Program-made: the position numbers and the translations under genes
Notes under the pieces: model-generated
Told to the model about the DNA's origin: nothing
The model's database searches: none
What the model saw: only the letters and a program-made list of their open reading frames with translations
In this document: positions 1 to 8,264 of the stretch, in pieces
How the letters are laid out: each line of letters starts with the position of its first letter
How positions within the stretch are numbered: position 1 is the stretch's first letter
Assembly (NCBI GenBank): GCA_021775425.1
Contig: JAJFHX010000031.1
Coordinates: 1 to 61,610, forward strand
DNA: 61,610 nt
Direction of reading: 5' to 3'
From: Hyphomicrobiales bacterium
Lineage (GTDB): Bacteria > Pseudomonadota > Alphaproteobacteria > Rhizobiales > HXMU1428-3

Positions 1-33
1 GACGATCGCTTTGTGATCTGCATCTGTTGCCAT
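1..33 (-). CDS. Start of an unidentified gene (partial, 11 codons)
   Basis: Reading leftwards from an ATG at 33, the window holds only the first eleven codons (MATDADHKAIV) before it ends. A strong ribosome binding site, AAGGAGAG, lies about eight bases upstream (roughly 40-47), so this is very probably a real translation start. Eleven residues are too few to name a family. The gene follows the symporter on the same strand after about 265 bases, so co-transcription is possible but not shown. Confidence 0.6.
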   Translation of the reverse strand, partial: MATDADHKAIV

Positions 34-298
34 GATAGACTCTCCTTAACATTTTCATTTTATTGGTAAACTTTAGTTGCCTACCCTTTAGCAGAGATAT
101 GCAGAAAAAAACAAAGAAAATTCGCCAAAACTGCATTTTCCGGTGGATATAACCCCATAAAACACCTTTCCAACAGCTAAATGCACGTTTTCACAACTAA
201 TCAACACCATTTTTCAGCCCAAACATCCTCAAAAATGGCCCTGAATGCCTAAATATGAGACTTAAGCCCACATCCGTCATGATTCAACTGATTAGATA

Positions 299-1789
299 TT
301 ATCCATCTCGCGACATAAATGAACGCTCCAGCAATGACCCCGCAACCAGACCAAAACAGGAAAGCCCAATAGAGAGAAATCCGATCTGCGCTTCACTCCA
401 TCCCCCAAACCCGGCCCAGTCTTTAATCGGCCCGAATGCCAACACTGCAGAAAGCCCTAAGATCAAAGCCCCCCATGCCCCAAAACGTGTTGCACCCTTC
501 CAGTATAATCCGCCAGCAAGCAAAACAATCCCTGAGCTGAAATAGATCGACCCCGTTATCGCAATGTAATTCCAGACATCCTCACTGCCAGTATAAATCA
601 GCCCCCAGTAAAGTTCATAAAGAGCAATCAGAACAATAAAAATTCTTGTCCATCTTTTTTGAAATCCCTCATCTTCAATACGGCCAGTTATCACCCCTAT
701 GATATCGCGCGAAATAATACTCGCCCAGCAGAACAGATAACCATCCTGAGTTGACATAAATGAAGCAAAGAACACAACCACCGCAAGGCCCGCCAGCCAG
801 GCCGGTAAAACTTCGGCCATGAACTGCGCCGTCGCCGCCAGCTTCGCATCCCCCTCAAGTGCAACAGCCCCGGCCCCATTTCGGGCAAAATAAGTGAAAG
901 CCAATATGCCTAAAAATGCCGGTAAAATCATCCGCCCGGCAAAAAGAACAGATGAAACAAGGTAAGCCTGTTTTGTTGTTTTTTCGTCCTCAATACAAAG
1001 CGCCCGGCTAAGCGCTGTTGGCCAGATAGCCGCACTCGCCACACCGGCAACAATCACCATCCATAAAATATAATCAGCGCCGAACCCTTCCGATAACAGC
1101 GGGTTAAAACCGCCTTCCCCCTTTAAACTCTGCACTGTACTAATCGCCTCAGAAAGCGGGACAATATCGGTTAGATATATCGCCAGTGCAATCAGCCCAA
1201 ATGCCATCAGAATAAATTGCAATATGTCCGTGACAATCACCGCCCGCATACCACCAAACGCCGTATAGGAAACCGCAATCCCTAACAGCACCACCATGAT
1301 AATTTCAATCGAAGCGCCGCCAACCTCAGGCGGCAAAAACGGCAGGATATATATGGCCGCAACTTTCAAAAACAGCCCCATATTCAATACACCGGCCAGC
1401 ACCATGATCGTCCCGCCAATCAGCCGTATATCCCGGCCAAACCGTTTCTCATAAAACTCCGGCACTGTCAGCACGCCAGTCCGCCGCAAAGGCGCGACCA
1501 CAAACCCTGTTAAGCCGACAAACAGACAGCCAACCAGCGCTGCAATGCCAATATGAAAAGCTGAAAAACCAGCCCCAAATCCCTTTTGTGCATTATAGGC
1601 AATGGTAATCAGACCAATCTCAGTCGCCCCAAGTGTGGCGATCGCCGCCGGTAGTTTAATAGAGCGAGAGGCCACAAAAAATTCAGATAAAGAAGTTGAC
1701 TGACCGCGTATACGCATTTGCGAAGCGACCAGCACCATGAAATAAAGCGCCGCAAACACACCAATAAAAAGAATTGATCCTTCAGCCAT
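299..1789 (-). CDS. Sodium:solute symporter family (SSF) transporter
   Basis: A 496-residue polytopic inner-membrane protein, the usual length for the SSF family (sodium-driven uptake of organic acids, amino acids, vitamins or similar solutes). The hydrophobic segments fit about 12-13 membrane helices. The most diagnostic stretch is TAFGGMRAVIVTDILQ at about residues 176-191, the SSF signature after helix 5. An N-terminal segment with GATEIG and NAQKG matches the unwound first core helix region. The substrate cannot be deduced from sequence alone. No SSF-associated histidine kinase or DUF485 partner is visible. It may be transcribed together with the unknown gene at 1-33. The ATG at 1789 is preceded by AAAGGGGAAGTTAA, a good ribosome binding site. 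Confidence 0.88.
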   Translation of the reverse strand: MAEGSILFIGVFAALYFMVLVASQMRIRGQSTSLSEFFVASRSIKLPAAIATLGATEIGLITIAYNAQKGFGAGFSAFHIGIAALVGCLFVGLTGFVVAPLRRTGVLTVPEFYEKRFGRDIRLIGGTIMVLAGVLNMGLFLKVAAIYILPFLPPEVGGASIEIIMVVLLGIAVSYTAFGGMRAVIVTDILQFILMAFGLIALAIYLTDIVPLSEAISTVQSLKGEGGFNPLLSEGFGADYILWMVIVAGVASAAIWPTALSRALCIEDEKTTKQAYLVSSVLFAGRMILPAFLGILAFTYFARNGAGAVALEGDAKLAATAQFMAEVLPAWLAGLAVVVFFASFMSTQDGYLFCWASIISRDIIGVITGRIEDEGFQKRWTRIFIVLIALYELYWGLIYTGSEDVWNYIAITGSIYFSSGIVLLAGGLYWKGATRFGAWGALILGLSAVLAFGPIKDWAGFGGWSEAQIGFLSIGLSCFGLVAGSLLERSFMSRDG

Positions 1790-1932
1790 TTAACTTCCCC
1801 TTTGCAAAATTTTTTAATTCTACTTCCGTGGCCCCCCACGAAAATGACTTGACGAATAAGCTCTAAACAGGCCCTATGGAAACCATAGTTACACCTCAGC
1901 AAATACATTACAAACCCTATATCAGGGACACC

Positions 1933-3651
1933 ATGTCATCAGCAATTTCAAGTAAAATAACCTCGATTGGCGAACTGTTAAGAGCCAGCGGTAAACTCGT
2001 CATTCCCCCCTACCAGCGCAACTACGCCTGGGATGAAGAACACTATGCAGATCTCTGGTTTGATATGCAGGAAACGTTCAACGGCACATCAGATGAATAT
2101 TTCCTCGGCTCCGTTGTGATCGACAATTCAACCGCCCCCGACCTGACCTTAATTGACGGTCAGCAGAGAGTAACCACCACAACCATTCTGATATCCGCCT
2201 TGAAATGGCACCTTCTGTCTGACAACCAGACCGAACTGGCGAACCTGATTTCCCAGGATTTTCTCTACCAGCCTGATTATGACAACAACACACAACAATC
2301 AAACCTCGTGCTCAATCTGAATGACAGAAGTTTTTTTGAAACCCACATCATAACGGCAACCGACCCGAAAACCATTCGCTCCATAGCAGACGAAGACACG
2401 TTTTCAGCTTCAAATATGCAACTTGCCCGTTGCTATATCTATATGTGCCGTCAGATTGGCCTGTTATTAAAAGAAGGCCAGTCCCTGCAAACAATCGCCC
2501 ATCGCATCATAACCGCCCTTCGGGAAAGAGTGTTTCTCATCCGCATAGATGTTGAAGATGACCTGAAAGCTTTTACCCTGTTTGAAGCCCTGAACAACCG
2601 CGGCGTTGAACTTTCAGAAGCTGACCTTTTGAAAAACTTCATATTCTCAAAAGCAGGGCCACATCTCAATATTGTCAAATCAAACTGGGAAATCATGACC
2701 CAGAACATCGGCAATTTTTCACTGATGCGATTTCTGAGGCATTTCTGGCAATCAAATAACGGCCAGGTGCCGAGCCAGGGTTTATTTGCTGCGATAAAAA
2801 GACAGATCAATAACGCCGAGGATGCCCGCCACTTCTCTGATCAGATCACCGTCAGTTCAGAATATTATGGCGCCATTCTTGATGCAGACCATGATCTGTG
2901 GCAACGGGTAGATATCCAACACATCAACAATATTAAAAAAAACCTGGCCCATCTCAGCATCATCCGTGCCGAACAATGCTATATTTTACTGTTGGCCGTT
3001 CTCGAAAATACACCCGACCTGTTTTATGATTATTTAGTTATGATCAAAAATTTCACCTTCCGCTTCAGCACTATAGGCGGCAAAAACGCAGCTGAATTGC
3101 AAAGGGCATATATCAAAACGGCTCACACCATCCGTGAAAACGAAATAAACCGCGAACCTGAAATGAGCGCCGAACAGGCGTTTCATCAGTTTTTTAAAGA
3201 ACTTTATCCTCATGACAATCAATTCCAGTCATCATTCTCGAAAAAATCAATCAAAACCACCATTCTGGCCAGATACATCCTCTCAGAAATCAATAACCAC
3301 CTTTCTGTTGAAGGCGAGCCGAACTCGAACGCTAACGGCATAGAGACAGACCTCGAACACATCGTGCCCAAAAAATTTAAAGACCACTGGCAGAACACCG
3401 TTAGCGATTTCCCCGGCGGTCATTCAAAATACATCAACCGCCTTGGCAATATGACCCTGATGTCACCAGAACTGAACAGACGCCTTGGTAATTCCGATTT
3501 TGAAACGAAAAAACCGGTTTATAAACAGGATTGTCTCATCATCACCGCCCGCATCCTTGAAGAGCAGAACTGGACAGCTGATGCCATCAGCCGGCGCCAG
3601 AACTGGCTGGCCAGCGAAGCGGTTAAAATCTGGCGCTATCCTCTCAATTAA
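1933..3651 (+). CDS. DUF262/DUF1524 (GmrSD-like) protein, possible defence nuclease
   Basis: A 572-residue protein with both halves of the GmrSD/DUF262-DUF1524 architecture. Near the N-terminus (counted from this start) are IPPYQRNYAW at about 24-33 and IDGQQRVTT at about 74-82; the DGQQR box is the ParB/Srx-like nucleotide-binding signature of DUF262. Near the C-terminus are LEHIVPKKF at about 474-482 (His476) and RLGNMTL at about 503-509, the His and Asn elements of the HNH-like DUF1524 nuclease. GmrSD is a type IV restriction enzyme against glucosylated hydroxymethylcytosine DNA, but many relatives are untested. An upstream ATG at 1876 would add 19 residues; the 1933 start is preferred because the family begins close to this point. 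No methylase or other defence gene adjoins it, so a stand-alone role is inferred. Confidence 0.85.
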   Translation: MSSAISSKITSIGELLRASGKLVIPPYQRNYAWDEEHYADLWFDMQETFNGTSDEYFLGSVVIDNSTAPDLTLIDGQQRVTTTTILISALKWHLLSDNQTELANLISQDFLYQPDYDNNTQQSNLVLNLNDRSFFETHIITATDPKTIRSIADEDTFSASNMQLARCYIYMCRQIGLLLKEGQSLQTIAHRIITALRERVFLIRIDVEDDLKAFTLFEALNNRGVELSEADLLKNFIFSKAGPHLNIVKSNWEIMTQNIGNFSLMRFLRHFWQSNNGQVPSQGLFAAIKRQINNAEDARHFSDQITVSSEYYGAILDADHDLWQRVDIQHINNIKKNLAHLSIIRAEQCYILLLAVLENTPDLFYDYLVMIKNFTFRFSTIGGKNAAELQRAYIKTAHTIRENEINREPEMSAEQAFHQFFKELYPHDNQFQSSFSKKSIKTTILARYILSEINNHLSVEGEPNSNANGIETDLEHIVPKKFKDHWQNTVSDFPGGHSKYINRLGNMTLMSPELNRRLGNSDFETKKPVYKQDCLIITARILEEQNWTADAISRRQNWLASEAVKIWRYPLN

Positions 3652-3973
3652 ATAGATAAAGAATTGACTGAAACAAAAAACAGCCCGGTTAAAGCGTTAT
3701 AAATGCAACAGAACCGGCAGACATGTATGGTTTTCAAAGCTTTCTTTGGAAAATCCTCAATCGCTGACAACTCACTCTGTCATTCCCCACACAATTCAGA
3801 GACAATTCATTATGTGTGAATTGATTCGCCTGTCTGATGCAGAATTTTCATCAAATTTCAGATAGCTTAAGAATCAAGAAATAGTATCAAGTGCTTGTAG
3901 AGTTCGAGTGCATGTAGAGTCTGAGAGTGAGACCAACCTTAATTCTTTAAAAGCACGCTGGAGCATAACGGGT
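3652..3973. promoter_or_regulatory. Intergenic region with CAATTCA repeats
   Basis: This 322-base gap holds no convincing gene. It contains CAATTCA at 3792-3798 and 3803-3809 and its inverse TGAATTG at 3817-3823. The middle copy extends to CAATTCATTATGT (3803-3815), a 13-base string repeated exactly at 5240-5252 upstream of the next gene. This looks like an operator region for the methyltransferase-like gene, but no clear -35/-10 pair was found here. Confidence 0.4.
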
Positions 3974-5170
3974 ATGAGCACCGTCAAAATGGAAGCCGAA
4001 ACAGAACAATTTGAGCTGCATGAAGCTGACGAACTTCATGAAGACAAGCTTCAGGCTGGCGAACATAAACCTGCTGAACTTACATCCGCTGAAACCCAGA
4101 CAGAAAACGATCTTCCCGAAGTGCCTGAAAACCTCACCGGATTAGTTGACCCAAACAAACCCCGCCTTGAAGATGACGTTGTCCAGGAAGCAGACCTGGC
4201 CATAGCCAGAAATTTGCGCCGTCTTGAAATCCATCGTTATCAGATCGCCACGGCCCTCTCAAATATCAGCGAAGAAGAAATCGGTCAGCTGCATGAGCAC
4301 GAAGATGAAATCGAGCTTTCAAAAAGCGATGAAAAATATGCTGAGCACATCAACCAGATCAATAGTAACGCCCAGACAAAACGGCTGGAACGCCTCAATC
4401 CGGATCAGATGCTTGAGCAACGACTGGATCGCATCCTGACAACACTCAGAATTGGTCTGCAAAAAGTCACCACCAAAGTAGATTTAAAAAGCTGGGAGTT
4501 CATGCGTCACAACCTTTATCTCTCCTGGCATCAGCACCGCTATGACCGTGAAATTGAACAGCGCCTTTTCAGCCCACTGGCTAAGTTCCGCAACATGTCC
4601 CGCTCACAGACCCTGCGAGAGAGAGAAGAAAAAGCCCCCTGCGCCCCGGTTCGACTGGTTGACTGGTCGCTTGATTGTGTCGCCGCCTATCAACAGGGTG
4701 GCAGCTTCAGACATTTCCTATTTATTGACCCTGAAGCCGGCCATGGCCGCACATTGCTGATGGCATCTCACCGGGATTTCCGCGCTATATATGGCATAGA
4801 AACACGCGGTAATTTTGCTGAAGATGCTGCTATAAACATCGCCCAATATCCACGAACCTACATGACCCAGCGCCAGGTTGAGCTGATCACAAGAGATTTC
4901 CGGCTGATGGAATGGCCAGGTCTCCCCATGGTCGTACAGATTTTTGACCCAGAATCCACTGGCTGGTTGCATCAGTTAATGGAGCATCTCACACAGTCAT
5001 TTGAGCAGACACCACGCCAGATTTACCTGATCATCATCGGCAATAAGCATAAAGACGTAATGTCAAATTACCCCTCTTTTCAGCAATTCATCCCACCAAG
5101 CAGCAATCTGGAATTGCTATCCCTGATGAGCCCTTATGAAATCAATTTTTACTCAAGTGTGATGGCATAA
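3974..5170 (+). CDS. Divergent SAM-methyltransferase-like protein with acidic N-terminus
   Basis: About 398 residues. The first roughly 110 residues are very rich in Glu and charged residues and probably disordered. The middle is helical. The C-terminal third carries a Rossmann methyltransferase-like core: FLFIDPEAGHGRTLLMAS, where DPEAGHGR takes the place of the DxGxGxGR motif I, followed by AIYGIETRGNFAEDA, which matches the motif II acidic strand and helix. The usual first glycine is replaced, so S-adenosylmethionine binding is uncertain. The frame is open back to a GTG at 3908; the ATG at 3974 is chosen because GGAG lies about ten bases upstream. The gene is followed by a CelD-like acyltransferase with a related promoter region. 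Function unknown; it could modify a surface polymer or small molecule, or be a catalytically dead relative. Confidence 0.7.
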   Translation: MSTVKMEAETEQFELHEADELHEDKLQAGEHKPAELTSAETQTENDLPEVPENLTGLVDPNKPRLEDDVVQEADLAIARNLRRLEIHRYQIATALSNISEEEIGQLHEHEDEIELSKSDEKYAEHINQINSNAQTKRLERLNPDQMLEQRLDRILTTLRIGLQKVTTKVDLKSWEFMRHNLYLSWHQHRYDREIEQRLFSPLAKFRNMSRSQTLREREEKAPCAPVRLVDWSLDCVAAYQQGGSFRHFLFIDPEAGHGRTLLMASHRDFRAIYGIETRGNFAEDAAINIAQYPRTYMTQRQVELITRDFRLMEWPGLPMVVQIFDPESTGWLHQLMEHLTQSFEQTPRQIYLIIIGNKHKDVMSNYPSFQQFIPPSSNLELLSLMSPYEINFYSSVMA

Positions 5171-5253
5171 GGCCAGCTTCTTAAGCAATTAAACCAAAAT
5201 TTATGACTTTCTGTGCTTCACTATCTTAGTTTTAAGCCGCAATTCATTATGTC

Positions 5254-5293
5254 TTGACTATAAATTGACTATAATTTTGCCAATTCATATAAA
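5254..5293 (+). promoter_or_regulatory. Probable sigma70 promoter inside a tandem repeat
   Basis: TTGACTATAA occurs twice in tandem (5254-5263 and 5265-5274). The second TTGACT (5265-5270) stands 17 bases from TATAAA (5288-5293), a good housekeeping promoter. CAATTCA at 5281-5287 sits in the spacer and CAATTCATTATGT at 5240-5252 just upstream, positions suited to a repressor. A start site near 5300 would exclude the ATG at 5293 and supports translation from 5338. Confidence 0.5.
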
Positions 5294-5337
5294 TGACGAA
5301 TATCTGGCTTGATCATTCTAGTATGCGGAGTATCGAA

Positions 5338-6504
5338 ATGACTGCCCCAGATGAAAAATCTCTGGAAATGACAGCTGAAATAACGCCTGAATTTTCTGTC
5401 ATCAGAACGGCTGAGCAATTCAACGCTTTAGAGCAGCAGTGGAATGATCTGTTCGAAGCCCACGGCAAAGGCCATCAGCTGTTTCAGACCTATAACTGGA
5501 TATGGCACTGGATCAACCAGTTCGAAAAATCACCCCGCAATTTATCCATCCTGATCGGTAAAATTAATAACGAACTGGTACTGGCCGCCCCCATGGTCAT
5601 CAGCCGCCCGCTTGGCCTTAAAGTCATCAAATGGATTGGTGAACCCGTCAGTCAGTATGGCGACATCCTCATGAAAGTCGATGTAAACAATCCGCTCTGG
5701 CTGAAAGAAGGCTTCAACTATCTCAATAAAACTCTCAAACCTGATCTGTTTCATATGCGAAAAATCAGGTTCGATGCCACCATCACGCCATTGGCTGAAA
5801 TGTACAACGCCACCCTACTGGAAGAAACCGCCGCCCCTTATATTGAAATCAGAGGCGACAAAGACTTCACAGAATTTAACAAACGTTATTCGCAAAGAAG
5901 CCGCAAATCAAAACGTCGACATCGCCGCAAACTTGAAGAAAAAGGCGAAGTCACTTTTTCTGTTTTCGAAGAAAGCCCCGAAGCCAATCGCGCCGCTAAT
6001 CACGCAATTGTCTTAAAACGACAGTGGTTAAAAGCAACCAAAACCGTGTCACCCGCCTTTAACGGCTCAGTGATAGACAAGTTCTTTGATAACGCATCAA
6101 AACCAAATGATCACCCGGCCGGCATCAGAGTTTCAGAGCTGTGTGTAGATAACCACCCCGCCGCCCTTGAAATCGGCGTCCTTGTGAAAGATTATTATGG
6201 CGCTCATCTGGGCGCATATGACCCAGCCTACATCGCCCACAGCCCCGGCAGCCTGCAAATGCAGGACACCATTGCAGAGCTGATCAATCAGGGTGTGAAA
6301 ACCATTGACCTGTTCGCCCCGGCTGACGGCTACAAATTTGAATGGACTGAACAAACGGTCCCCGTTTATGATTTTTCCTACGCCACTTCTTTTTTAGGCA
6401 AAATATATGAGAATATCTACCTGCTCACCATTCGCCCAGGCCTAAAGCTTTCCGCCAGAAAGCTCAAAACCACCATTAAAAAAGTAAAATCACTGTTTCG
6501 CTGA
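5338..6504 (+). CDS. CelD/BcsL-like GNAT acetyltransferase
   Basis: A 388-residue cytoplasmic protein of the CelD/BcsL acyltransferase family (Acetyltransf_6 type, a double GNAT fold). It has the family's opening pattern (ALEQQWNDLFEA, then FQTYNWIWHWINQF at about residues 48-61) and the C-terminal half with GAHLGAYDPAYIAHSPG and IDLFAPADGYKFEW, typical of FemAB/CelD relatives. A very basic segment (about residues 180-205, rich in Arg and Lys) lies between the lobes. Relatives are found in exopolysaccharide or cellulose clusters and are thought to acylate surface polymers. No polysaccharide operon is next to it. The ATG at 5338 is preferred over 5293 because CGGAG lies eight bases upstream and the likely promoter runs to 5293. 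It ends 3 bases before a convergent methyltransferase gene. Confidence 0.8.
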   Translation: MTAPDEKSLEMTAEITPEFSVIRTAEQFNALEQQWNDLFEAHGKGHQLFQTYNWIWHWINQFEKSPRNLSILIGKINNELVLAAPMVISRPLGLKVIKWIGEPVSQYGDILMKVDVNNPLWLKEGFNYLNKTLKPDLFHMRKIRFDATITPLAEMYNATLLEETAAPYIEIRGDKDFTEFNKRYSQRSRKSKRRHRRKLEEKGEVTFSVFEESPEANRAANHAIVLKRQWLKATKTVSPAFNGSVIDKFFDNASKPNDHPAGIRVSELCVDNHPAALEIGVLVKDYYGAHLGAYDPAYIAHSPGSLQMQDTIAELINQGVKTIDLFAPADGYKFEWTEQTVPVYDFSYATSFLGKIYENIYLLTIRPGLKLSARKLKTTIKKVKSLFR

Positions 6505-6507
6505 TCT

Positions 6508-7149
6508 TTAATATTTAATCGCAATCCCTGCATAGTGATAGCCAAGGATCATTGGTTTCAGTGGCAGCCTGTCCGTTTCAAAAAATTCCAGCCTGAAACC
6601 TGAACCGGCAATCAACCTGAAAATATTTCGATTAATCGAAACGCCCCTGTTCAGCCTCTGCCAGAGCGGTGAAAATTTATCCTGCAACCTGCCAAAATGC
6701 TCGCGCGGGTGCCGTCCCTGCTCACAAAACAATAACACCCCGCCCGGCCGCAAAATTCTTCTGATTTCACTGATCGCCAATGTCGGGTTTTTCACAGCAC
6801 ATAAAGTATAAGTGCTAACAACACAATCAGCACTTTCATCAGCAAGTGAAAGCGCCTCCACATCTTCAATCAGAACTTCCACTGCAAACGGTACATCACG
6901 TGCAGCAAGTTCGATACGGTCGGTTTTCGGGTTCTGATCAACTCCGATAAAAGATTTAATCTCAGATGCTTTATAGTAAGGCAGGTTCTGCCCTTCACAA
7001 ATTCCCACCTCAACAACATCACCCATCGCCTGAGGCACGATGTGTCGTCGATCAAGCAGGTAATCACTGCCGGAAGAAATCCAGCTAATCAAACTGTCGT
7101 GAGACTGTTGCTTGTGCATCGCCAATATTTGCTGGCTCATAGATCCCAT
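6508..7149 (-). CDS. Class I SAM-dependent methyltransferase
   Basis: A 213-residue soluble Rossmann-fold methyltransferase (Methyltransf_11 type). Motif I is VVEVGICEGQNLPYY (about residues 45-59), a variant of the more usual ExGxGxGxNLPYY in which Cys-Glu replaces the middle of the loop. The acidic motif II is FIGVDQNP. LSLADESADCVVSTYTLCAV and LRPGGVLLFCEQGRHP are motifs IV-VI. Relatives include methyltransferases acting on small molecules or quinone/lipid-like substrates; the NLPYY-plus-EQGRHP pattern is shared with METTL7-like and phospholipid-type methyltransferases, but the substrate cannot be named. The start at 7149 has an AAGGAG box about eight bases upstream. The gene stands alone and converges on the CelD-like gene. 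Confidence 0.85.
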   Translation of the reverse strand: MGSMSQQILAMHKQQSHDSLISWISSGSDYLLDRRHIVPQAMGDVVEVGICEGQNLPYYKASEIKSFIGVDQNPKTDRIELAARDVPFAVEVLIEDVEALSLADESADCVVSTYTLCAVKNPTLAISEIRRILRPGGVLLFCEQGRHPREHFGRLQDKFSPLWQRLNRGVSINRNIFRLIAGSGFRLEFFETDRLPLKPMILGYHYAGIAIKY

Positions 7150-7330
7150 TTTTTGATCTCCTTAAAAATCAGATCCAAATCAATTTAACCAGCAAATGAA
7201 AAATTCTCAGGGCGATAAAATGTCAGCTCTGTGGCAGAGGTCAACTCAGCGATTAAAAGTGACAAATCAGCCACGCAAACCAACAGCAATTTTAAGAGTA
7301 AGATTGTAAGCACACAGGTTCTCGCACAAA

Positions 7331-7360
7331 AAAAGCCCGGCACTTTTTTACCGGGCTTTT
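7331..7360 (-). terminator. Bidirectional rho-independent terminator after terC-like gene
   Basis: A perfect 10-base inverted repeat, AAAAGCCCGG at 7331-7340 and CCGGGCTTTT at 7351-7360, with a 10-base loop. The A/T flanks make it usable on both strands. It lies 22 bases beyond the stop codon of the TerC-family gene, which is its likely client. Confidence 0.85.
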
Positions 7361-7381
7361 AAAGATGCTCTTTGTTTTATT

Positions 7382-8164
7382 TTATTTTTTAGCCTTCTCG
7401 GCAGCCATAAGACGTTTCTGATATTGCCCCTGCACAATATCCACCACCACAAGCACAAACAAAACAAAATAGAAGGTCGATTTAGACATCGCTTCAACAT
7501 GATAGCCAAAGAACTCAAGACGGGATAATTCCCCCCCTTCACTGACCAGCAGAATACCGACAATAAACAGAATAAACAGACCAAGCACTTCATACATCCT
7601 GTTTTTCTCAAGAAATTCAGATACATGGTCAGCCAGCCAGATCATCAGAATGCCGGAAATCACAATCGCTATCGCCATAATCCAGAAACTGTCAGTCAGC
7701 GCCATCGCCGAAAGGATCGAGTCAAAAGAAAACACCAGATTCATTAGCACAATCAGAAAAATCGCATGCGCTGTCGAACGCGTCGGCCCCTGCTCTCCTG
7801 CACCCAGATCTTTGACAACCAGCAAGTGAGTGATTTCTTTAATCGCGGTGTAAATAATAAAGGCACCACCAAATAACACGATCAGCGAATGGCCGCTAAA
7901 GCTGCCTTTGGCAAAATCTCCAAATTCAAAATCAAACAACGGCCCCTTTAAAGCAGCAACCGCCTGAATGATCACAAACAACAAAATGATCCGCAGAATA
8001 ATCGCCAGGCCAACACCAACCCGCCGCACATATGCCCGTTGAGAAGCTTCAACCCGTTTTGATTCAATTGAGATATATAAAAGATTGTCAAACCCAAGCA
8101 CCGCCTGCAGCAGTACAAGCATCATTAAAGTGAAAAACCCTTCAGCTGTAAATAACATTTCCAT
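7382..8164 (-). CDS. TerC-family integral membrane protein
   Basis: A 260-residue membrane protein of the TerC family (PF03741), related to manganese exporters such as Alx/MntX/YceF. It has about seven hydrophobic helices and the paired metal-site motifs of the family: GFDNLLYI near the N-terminus (about residues 24-31) and FSFDSILSAMAL in the second half, each with the conserved Asp. A role in divalent metal, probably manganese, export from the cytoplasm is established for some relatives and inferred here. No yybP-ykoY riboswitch was recognised in the 97-base leader before the glycosyltransferase gene. The ATG at 8164 is chosen over the preceding TTG because an AGGG box is well spaced. It is followed by a strong terminator. 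Confidence 0.88.
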   Translation of the reverse strand: MEMLFTAEGFFTLMMLVLLQAVLGFDNLLYISIESKRVEASQRAYVRRVGVGLAIILRIILLFVIIQAVAALKGPLFDFEFGDFAKGSFSGHSLIVLFGGAFIIYTAIKEITHLLVVKDLGAGEQGPTRSTAHAIFLIVLMNLVFSFDSILSAMALTDSFWIMAIAIVISGILMIWLADHVSEFLEKNRMYEVLGLFILFIVGILLVSEGGELSRLEFFGYHVEAMSKSTFYFVLFVLVVVDIVQGQYQKRLMAAEKAKK

Positions 8165-8264
8165 CAATCTACCCTAACCCTGTTTTTTCAATTCTCATCT
8201 AACCTGTTTCATAAAACATCAAAGTGACTACATCCAGCTCAATAGAGCTCAAACATAAATCTCA

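Noticed and set aside
1876..1932. Upstream ATG extension of the DUF262 gene
   Set aside because: The 19 extra residues do not look like the family N-terminus and lack a good ribosome binding site; 1933 is preferred.
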